From: Acarospora socialis
Taxonomy: Eukaryota; Ascomycota; Lecanoromycetes; Acarosporales; Acarosporaceae
NCBI GenBank assembly: GCA_025617375.2
Contig: JAMYGW020000004.1
Coordinates: forward strand, 2,232,001-2,296,000
Length of the DNA stretch: 64,000 nt
Direction of reading: 5' to 3'
A program made the translations under genes and the position numbers. Under the pieces are notes generated by a model. That model made no database searches. It saw nothing but the letters and a program-made list of their open reading frames with translations, and was not told the origin of the DNA. Positions 57,981 through 64,000 of the stretch are shown piece after piece. The stretch's first letter is position 1, and every line of letters starts with the position of its first letter.

Positions 57981-60344
57981 CTAGATGCTGAGAACAAGGT
58001 CGGACTGCTTCATGAGTCCTTGGCCCCTTCCTTTGCCAGCCATCTCCAACCCGAGCTCCCTCATCCTCTCGGCACCCTTACCAGGCTGTGGTTTGCGCTC
58101 TCTTTCTTTCCCCGGTTGACGGCAATGTTGCCTCCAAAACTTCTCCTTCCGCCGTTGCCTCTTCTTCTCCAGACCAGTGACAATGTCAATAGGTCCTCGG
58201 TGATGAGAATCCCTGCTGAGTGGGCTGCTCGTCGGGATGGAGTTCCCCGCAGAAGTCTGCGCACTTCGGCCAGCGTTGCCGCCACCGTGCCATTTTGGGT
58301 TCGGACTTCGTGGTAGAGATTTCGTATGAGTGAGATGAGGACGCTGAGCGAGATGGATGCTCATGCCAGGGTCTCTACTTTTGGGCGATGTCGCGAAGGA
58401 CGTACGCCGAGTCGAAGGGGGAGAGTGCATGTTACGAGCCGGCTGAGGTGACCGCATGCGCTTGGGCGAGTGACCGAAAAGACGACGAGGTGGAGGGGAG
58501 CGGTGAACGAGACCGCGCTTCGGCGGCGGCGGCGAGTGCATACGTTTGGGAGAATGTTTGGGAGTCGCGCGACGCCCACGCAGGGCAGCATCGTCATAGT
58601 CGTCGAGCTGTCCTTCTATCCAGATCTGCTCATCACTAACCTCAGCAACCGCCTCAAGCTCATTCTCGTCTTCGTCTTCGTCGTCCGGGTCGGAGACAGG
58701 AAAGCTAGGGTCAATGTCTTGAGGAATGATGGTATGTTTGGAGCGCTTTCGCTCCTCTAGACATGACATGTACGCCGCTTCAAGAGGACGATCCTCATCG
58801 AGCGTACCGCAAACGAAATCCGTACTGTCAGGGAGATCGGGTGTTCCCGGACGAGCTTTCAGTGCTGACTTCGGAGGACGGAAGGACTTCCTAGGCCTGT
58901 TCGGAGAGTCGCCTTTGCCGTGAGGAAACTGAGACTCGGCGACCATAGAGTCAATGGATGATACAGATGCATCTCTTCCAAGATTGGGCCGAATGTGCTC
59001 TAGATGATCGGCAGAGGTGGCCGCTGTCGTCAAGCCAGGAGTCCAGAAATGATAATCGGATCCAGCGTCGCTCTCATCATCGGATTGAGCGAAGCCCTCT
59101 TCATCATCCGTTTCGTTGCCTCCGTCAGTGTAATCCTCCTCATCGTCGTCTTGGTTTTCCTTGTCGTCGCCGATATCATTTTCCATCAATTCTTCTTCAT
59201 CTTCCTCCTGCAGCGCTTCCTCCTCGGCCTCTTCAGCAAGGTGTCTGATGGCATGTTCCTTCTTAAGGGTGTCATGGACGGTAATCCTATGCCTATGCAC
59301 CGTTTGTTCATTGATCCATTCGTCTTCCTCACCTACCGAACTAGCAAACTCATGGAATCTGGTCGCCTCCGACCGCTCCAGGTCCGAGCTATCCAGTAGT
59401 GCAGGTTTCCGTGAACGAACAGCGACCGGACTGTTTGGGACGCTTCTTGGTGTGGCAGTGATGGTACTCTCGGAATCACGATGAGCTCGGACCTTTGGTG
59501 TAGCCGGGGAGTGCCTCACCTCCGGCGGTGGAGGGCTCTGAAATCGAGTGGATGGCTTGTTCCCTGCCTTAGATGGATCTGGTTGGGTGGGTCTTGACGG
59601 ACATACAAATCGAAGCATACAAGGTCGCTTTGCTGTTGGCAGAGGCTTGTCGTTGATTGTGGGCTGTGGATCCAATGCCAGTTTATTGCTGGCAATTCCC
59701 TGTTCCGACTTCCGCCCACAAGCAAACGTAATGCACCGTTTTCGACCCAGGCCGGCCTCGACTGTGCTCTCCACACGATCGGCACCAACTGGAACCGGGT
59801 CATGTGCCATTTGATCTTTGCTCTCTAGCCCAACAACAAGGCTCGTTTGCACGCCTGTCTTGAGATGAATACCGTGTAAACCAGCGTAAGTAGCCGGAGG
59901 TAACGGCGGGCTTGGAGTGGTCGTCCTCGCCGGACTGGTGAGTCCGCCATCGCTGGTGAGGTCGGCTGTGGACGCAGCACTAGCGTTACTGTAGGTTGAA
60001 GCATTTGACATGCCTCGATACAAATTCGAAGCAGGAGGTAGGTTGGCTTCCTCCAGAGGCTGCATCTCCGGACCGGTCAGAAGAGCTTGCGTTAGGAGAG
60101 AGGCTCTTCGATCGAATGGAGGAGGGATGGTTTTTTGATATTGACTTTCTGACGTGTGACGTTGGGTATGAGGTGTGGGCATCTTCCTGAACTGTGTCCC
60201 CTCGTCTGGTGGCTCGTCCACGTCTGCAGCGAGCTCCTCGTCTCCTGTTGAAGGGGTGTCGGCGGTAGTGGGTTGGTTCTGCATCGTGAGGAGAGATTGC
60301 GCGCCGTGTACTGCATCGTAATTGCGCTCCTGGTGGCGTGCCAT
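57981..60344 (-). CDS. Fungal DUF2457-type protein, acidic and Ser/Pro-rich
   Basis: A single 787-residue frame. The N-terminal half is Pro/Ser/Thr-rich with a CITFACGRKS motif near residue 200. The recognisable block is FHEFASSVGEEDEWINEQTV, followed by a long run of Glu/Asp (about residues 370-430). Then comes DYHFWTPGL, a second acidic stretch and a repeated HSPKRM/RSPPP basic region. The end has EKKRQRRKEKFWRQHC, a basic cluster that could act as a nuclear signal. This arrangement fits the ascomycete DUF2457 family as I remember it. Function is unknown; the composition suggests a disordered nuclear protein. The ATG at 60344 is followed directly by a plausible N-terminus (MARHQERNYDAVH). 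Confidence 0.75.
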   Translation of the reverse strand: MARHQERNYDAVHGAQSLLTMQNQPTTADTPSTGDEELAADVDEPPDEGTQFRKMPTPHTQRHTSESQYQKTIPPPFDRRASLLTQALLTGPEMQPLEEANLPPASNLYRGMSNASTYSNASAASTADLTSDGGLTSPARTTTPSPPLPPATYAGLHGIHLKTGVQTSLVVGLESKDQMAHDPVPVGADRVESTVEAGLGRKRCITFACGRKSEQGIASNKLALDPQPTINDKPLPTAKRPCMLRFVCPSRPTQPDPSKAGNKPSTRFQSPPPPEVRHSPATPKVRAHRDSESTITATPRSVPNSPVAVRSRKPALLDSSDLERSEATRFHEFASSVGEEDEWINEQTVHRHRITVHDTLKKEHAIRHLAEEAEEEALQEEDEEELMENDIGDDKENQDDDEEDYTDGGNETDDEEGFAQSDDESDAGSDYHFWTPGLTTAATSADHLEHIRPNLGRDASVSSIDSMVAESQFPHGKGDSPNRPRKSFRPPKSALKARPGTPDLPDSTDFVCGTLDEDRPLEAAYMSCLEERKRSKHTIIPQDIDPSFPVSDPDDEDEDENELEAVAEVSDEQIWIEGQLDDYDDAALRGRRATPKHSPKRMHSPPPPKRGLVHRSPPPRRLFGHSPKRMRSPQPARNMHSPPSTRRTSFATSPKSRDPGMSIHLAQRPHLTHTKSLPRSPNPKWHGGGNAGRSAQTSAGNSIPTSSPLSRDSHHRGPIDIVTGLEKKRQRRKEKFWRQHCRQPGKERERKPQPGKGAERMRELGLEMAGKGRGQGLMKQSDLVLSI

Positions 60345-60924
60345 GGGCGCTAAATGAGGACGATATCGAAGTCTAGTAACTCAATCCCAGATTCAAACAG
60401 GAAGTTGTGGTCGGATTGAAGGTGATTTACTCGACGCGTGGAAACCGCTGCTTTACTCTGGAGTCAAGAGGAGAGAGGAGGGTCTGCTAATAGCCCAGGG
60501 CCAAGAAACTCGAGGACAATGGCGAAACGAGGTGGAAGACGAGTCTATGTTCACGCAATTGCGCGCGATTGGAAGACGTCGCCTCCGGATAAGAAGCGAG
60601 GATTCGGGGTGTTTGGTTGTCCCTAAGGGACCGTAATGCTATAATAACGAGTTCGCCATGATGAGGATTTGGGGTCAAGAACCCTGCGAACAAGTTGCTT
60701 GGTGTATAGGAGGAGGGAGGTAATAGTATAGCCGATGAGACAAGCGTGCGTAGCGATCTGACGGAGAACTGATCAGATGCTCGTGTAAGTGGCTGTGTCA
60801 CGGGAGGACTGTGTCACTGATTATATCAGCAGAAAATTCTGATGAATACCGTGTCGGTTGCTGATTGTCTAAGAGGATGTCGGGATATCATAAGCAGTGA
60901 AGGAACCAGCACGGTCAGATATTG

Positions 60925-61290
60925 ATGAATACGAGTAATGGGGGGCAATGGAGGAGTAAAAGCTATTTAGTGGGCATTGTGTGCATTCTTGTGACCGGGG
61001 CGGTCCTCGCGCTTATTGTTACTCGAATTCCTCGCTCCGTTTTCTCTCCGTCCTTGATTCAGGGCGCGGCAATTCCGGCTGACAAAGAACAACAAAGAAG
61101 CATTCCTTTCTATCGCAGTTGTTCAGTTAATGAACAAAGCTTTACTGCTTGGGATCTTCATCTGGGACTTCAGATAAATGGTACTGTGGTCATTAAGTCA
61201 ACGGAATCTATTCGAAACTCGGATGTTGAGTATCTTTCGAGATACCTATCGTTACAGAAGCATAGAACAAGGGGTCCCTTCATCAGGTAG
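60925..61290 (+). CDS. Hypothetical single-pass membrane protein
   Basis: A 121-residue frame. An N-terminal membrane segment (YLVGIVCILVTGAVLALIV, about residues 14-32) is preceded by a short polar tail, which suggests type II topology with an extracytoplasmic domain of about 80 residues containing one N-glycosylation sequon (NGT). The stop lies in a gtaggt donor-like context (61285-61291), so the gene may continue after an intron; I could not find a convincing next exon. Unrecognised. Confidence 0.35.
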   Translation: MNTSNGGQWRSKSYLVGIVCILVTGAVLALIVTRIPRSVFSPSLIQGAAIPADKEQQRSIPFYRSCSVNEQSFTAWDLHLGLQINGTVVIKSTESIRNSDVEYLSRYLSLQKHRTRGPFIR

Positions 61291-61571
61291 GTATGATATC
61301 CGATATCCACTGGCTGCTCTGCATCATATTCTAGCGCCAGTAACAACAAGGGGTTAGCACCTACTCCGTATCAGCTCCGTACATGCGTTTGCGACATCTC
61401 ACATCCGTCAATTACGGAGTAATGGAAGCCATCCTGTCAGCGGTGCATTATCCTCCACGAGTACGTGGGTCGAAACCGACTTACAGGGAGCGGCAGGGCA
61501 ATTCGAAAGGCAAAATAGACAGTCACGTTTGTGAGATAGCGGTTTCGCTGCTCCTGTAAGGTAGCTAAGGT

Positions 61572-61967
61572 ATGTTCATGGCCTCGTATTATACCTTAGC
61601 TTCCGATTGCGGTAGCTCCATCCTGACCGCTTTTAGATTATTTGTAGACACGAGCAAGATCGCGGACTCTCAGATCACCCTCGGCTTGCCAGCTCACCGC
61701 CAGCTCGTCCCAATCCACTTGCTTGCACTAGATACGAAGAGAACTCGCTCACTAGCATATGCGCCAGTCGGCTTATGCGCATCATACACGACACCTGGGA
61801 AGTCACCACGCGATGCGGGGAAGCTGCAAGAGAAGCTCTATGTAGAAGCAGGACCTATTTCAAGGTGGGGGAATGCAGCAACGACTACGGATCGTATTCC
61901 AAGTTTGTTAGCTGACGGTGTGGTTTGGACCGAAGCCTTTGACTTGTTGTATCGAGCCACTCGGTGA
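61572..61967 (+). CDS. Hypothetical 131-residue frame
   Basis: Open frame with an ATG at 61572 and no domain, membrane segment or low-complexity bias. It could be a downstream exon of the frame ending at 61290 or a chance frame. Included only because of its length. Confidence 0.2.
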   Translation: MFMASYYTLASDCGSSILTAFRLFVDTSKIADSQITLGLPAHRQLVPIHLLALDTKRTRSLAYAPVGLCASYTTPGKSPRDAGKLQEKLYVEAGPISRWGNAATTTDRIPSLLADGVVWTEAFDLLYRATR

Positions 61968-62473
61968 TAGACCCTTTTTTCTCATGAGAATGGTCCACGA
62001 GACCCTTTGATACCAGCCTTATCAGCTTTGGTGATATGGAGGAGAGTGCTTCAAGTCGTCGTACGAAGTACTATAAAGTCTGGGGTAAAGGAATAGACTG
62101 ATGCCGCGATGCGAGGTTAGGGTAACTTACTTGTTCGTTTGAGGGATTTATGTGCAACTAACCCAATCGGTGGTGTCTGTACTTGAGGGCATCGATGTAT
62201 TGATATTGAAACGCATGTGATACTGTCTAAAACATATCACGAGTCTTATACTTACAAACACAGGGATGCTGAACTTGACCAAGTCACTACTAAGGCAGGA
62301 CTCTGATCGAAAGCTTACTATGAGTACAACATCCGGCCTTTACTCACGTGATCTAGTTCCACGTGATATGGCTTAGCTTAGCATTCAACCGACATCACCC
62401 ATTTGCGACCCGCTAGTACCTGAGGTGGTGATCGAGGCTCTTTAATTGAACCATCGCTGCTCTGTAAATCATC

Positions 62474-63428
62474 ATGAACTCCTTACGTGTAGCTCGAACT
62501 GCTCTTCGAGCCCGTCCGGCAGCAATACGGACACCATTGCAGCGGCGAGGTTACGCTGAAGCCGTATCGGACAAGATCAAGCTCTCGTTGGCCCTCCCGC
62601 ATCAGGTATGCCTTCGTACTACAAACCTATCGCCTCTGCGTTCGAGCCGAATTGGCGCAGAGAATAACAGATGAGGTTCTGTTGAGCGCGCAAAGTGTGA
62701 GGTCTTGCTGATCTCGAGCGCTTGCTTTAGTCAATCTACAAATCTACAGACGTGTACGTCAAAGCCCGGCTCTTTGCTTGACTCACAGAAACGAGGAACA
62801 AGTCTAAGTTGTACGGGTGCTGATGGGATTAAACATCAGTGTGCAAGTCAACATTCCTGCAGAGTCCGGAGACATGGGTATTCTTGCGAATCACGTCCCT
62901 TCAATCGAACAGTTGAAACCTGGGCTGGTGGAGATCATTGAAGAAAGTGGAGGCAGCAAACAATTCTTCTGTATGTGGCGGTTCTCACTACTGTCACTGG
63001 AAATTGCTGCGATTGCCCGACAACTCAATGTGCAATAACAGATGGCAAACTGGGCGTGAGGGGATGTAGGATTATGAGCTGACGCAGTCGTCGCTTACAG
63101 TGTCGGGAGGCTTTGCCATTGTTCAACCCAACTCGGTATTGAGCATCAACGCGGTGGAAGGGTTTCCACTTGAAGACTTTAGTGCAGAGGTATGACACAA
63201 ACATTAGTTTAGTGAAGAAGCTGAGGTAACCACGGTCGTCATCATAGGCTGTTCGATCGCAGATGACGGAGGCTCAGAAGATAGCAAGTGGCGGTGGAAG
63301 TGAGCAAGATATTGCCGAGGCCAAGATTGAGCTCGAGGTAGCCATTTCCATATATAGTCTTTTGCCAAGGTCAGAATGCTAACATGGCCCTACAGGTATT
63401 GGAGAGTCTGCAAGCGTCACTGAAGTAG
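62474..63428 (+). CDS. ATP16: Mitochondrial F1-ATPase delta subunit
   Basis: Six exons: 62474-62605, 62731-62753 (23-bp microexon), 62840-62970, 63101-63189, 63248-63337, 63396-63428; 165 residues. The N-terminus (MNSLRVARTALRARPAAIRT) is a mitochondrial targeting peptide. Then come DKIKLSLALPHQ, the microexon SIYKSTDV, VNIPAESGDMGILANHVPSI, LSGGFAIVQPNSVLSINAVE and the helical end IAEAKIELEVLESLQASLK. This is the central-stalk subunit homologous to bacterial epsilon, which sits with gamma in the F1 rotor. Phases close only if the 23-bp exon is included, which supports it. ATP16 is the yeast name. Confidence 0.93.
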
Positions 63429-63881
63429 GGCTCATTATGGAGCACTTTCCATGCGTGTAATGTAGTCCTATCCGAGTCTGTACAGAAGCATCCTCAATTT
63501 AGAAAGTGTTTGCGAGGTTCGAGTTCAACAGCAAGGGCAAGACTTGTCTCTTGTCCAGCGCACTTGCTTGTTCAGATACCGATTGCTCTTTCCACCATCC
63601 ACGTCAGAAAGTGCGTTTGACCACTGTTTGTTCACAAGCCTGGTAATTGCATTGGAGTCTAGTGCCAGTCCCTCGCCCATAAAGCATCCCGTCTCCCTCT
63701 GTTTTCTTTTCTTCTCTCTCATCATCCCATCGCGTACCTCTAACAATATCTATTGCTCGAATTCCCTTCATATCATATTCCGGGGGTCCTTCAATCACAC
63801 AACCCTACCCTCAACATTTATAGACATCCTCTCCCTTTCCTTCACCCCACACAATCACCCAACCCATCAAACACCACAACA
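63429..63881. promoter_or_regulatory. Intergenic, probable promoter of the gene starting at 63882
   Basis: 453 bp. The last about 100 bp before 63882 are C/T- and CA-rich, a composition common just upstream of fungal starts. No defined element was identified. Confidence 0.4.
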
Positions 63882-64000
63882 ATGGCAGACCGCTGGCCCC
63901 CAGCGCAACCCGCAGCGCCTCCTCGTCCCAGAGACGCGCAATGGCGCACGCCCCAACCAGGCACGGTATCAGCGCGCATCGACGCCGTCGAGGCCTCTGC
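63882..64000 (+). CDS. 5' end of an unidentified gene, truncated by window edge
   Basis: ATG in a good context (caacaatggc) after a pyrimidine-rich leader. The visible 39 codons begin MADRWPPAQPAAPPRPRDAQ and continue without a stop to the window edge. Too little is present to name a family. Confidence 0.6.
   Translation, partial: MADRWPPAQPAAPPRPRDAQWRTPQPGTVSARIDAVEAS

Larger units (their letters stand above)
60345..62473. other. Intergenic with two doubtful small frames
   Basis: 2.1 kb between the DUF2457-type gene and the ATP synthase gene. It contains the two frames listed separately. A CGTGAT/CACGTGAT word appears twice near 62346-62368, upstream of the ATP synthase start; this may be a bHLH-type E-box (CACGTG). 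Confidence 0.4.

Overview
The window is nuclear DNA from a filamentous ascomycete fungus (Pezizomycotina, probably Dothideomycetes; the class is inferred from gene content only). The basis is short 46-80 bp GT-AG introns, a HET-domain gene, a DUF2457-type protein, a fungal class I cAMP phosphodiesterase and a 94-residue G-gamma ending in a CaaX box. All exon models were assembled by hand from splice consensus, frame closure and remembered protein families. No search was run.

Layout. 1-2020: no recognised gene. 2021-8589 (+): a 20-exon secreted protein of about 1,831 residues made almost entirely of 24 tandem hevein-type chitin-binding (CBM18) modules. 9657-13230 (-): eIF3a, divergent from G-protein gamma at 14009-14467 (+). 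15171-16475 (+): a SelW/Rdx-family protein with a collagen-like tail. 18378-21745 (-): cAMP phosphodiesterase. 23891-29291 (-): Yta7/ATAD2-type AAA-bromodomain chromatin ATPase. 30329-32506 (-): patatin-type triacylglycerol lipase. 35222-37765 (+): LRR protein. 39687-40917 (+): protein phosphatase 1 catalytic subunit.

43122-54915 is a looser stretch of accessory genes. It holds a patatin phospholipase that appears spliced to a large unknown C-terminal domain (-), a divergently oriented protein ending in a diverged ubiquitin with a free diglycine (+), a decayed cytochrome P450, a small membrane protein, an F-box-like protein (-), an HNH-nuclease-type protein (-) and a HET-domain gene (+). The remainder is core: a 12-bp minisatellite, SAR1 (56061-57208, -), a DUF2457-type protein (57981-60344, -), F1-ATPase delta subunit (62474-63428, +) and the first codons of another gene (63882 onward).

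By function, the housekeeping genes cover translation initiation, COPII budding, mitochondrial ATP synthesis, chromatin and PP1 signalling. G-gamma and the phosphodiesterase both belong to heterotrimeric G-protein/cAMP signalling. The most unusual content is the CBM18 array and the 43-55 kb group, whose domain set (patatin, ubiquitin-like, F-box-like, HNH, HET) recalls fungal self/non-self and defence gene sets; that functional link is inference. No LTR, virus-derived or DNA transposon sequence was recognised, and no tRNA, rRNA or CRISPR array was found by eye.
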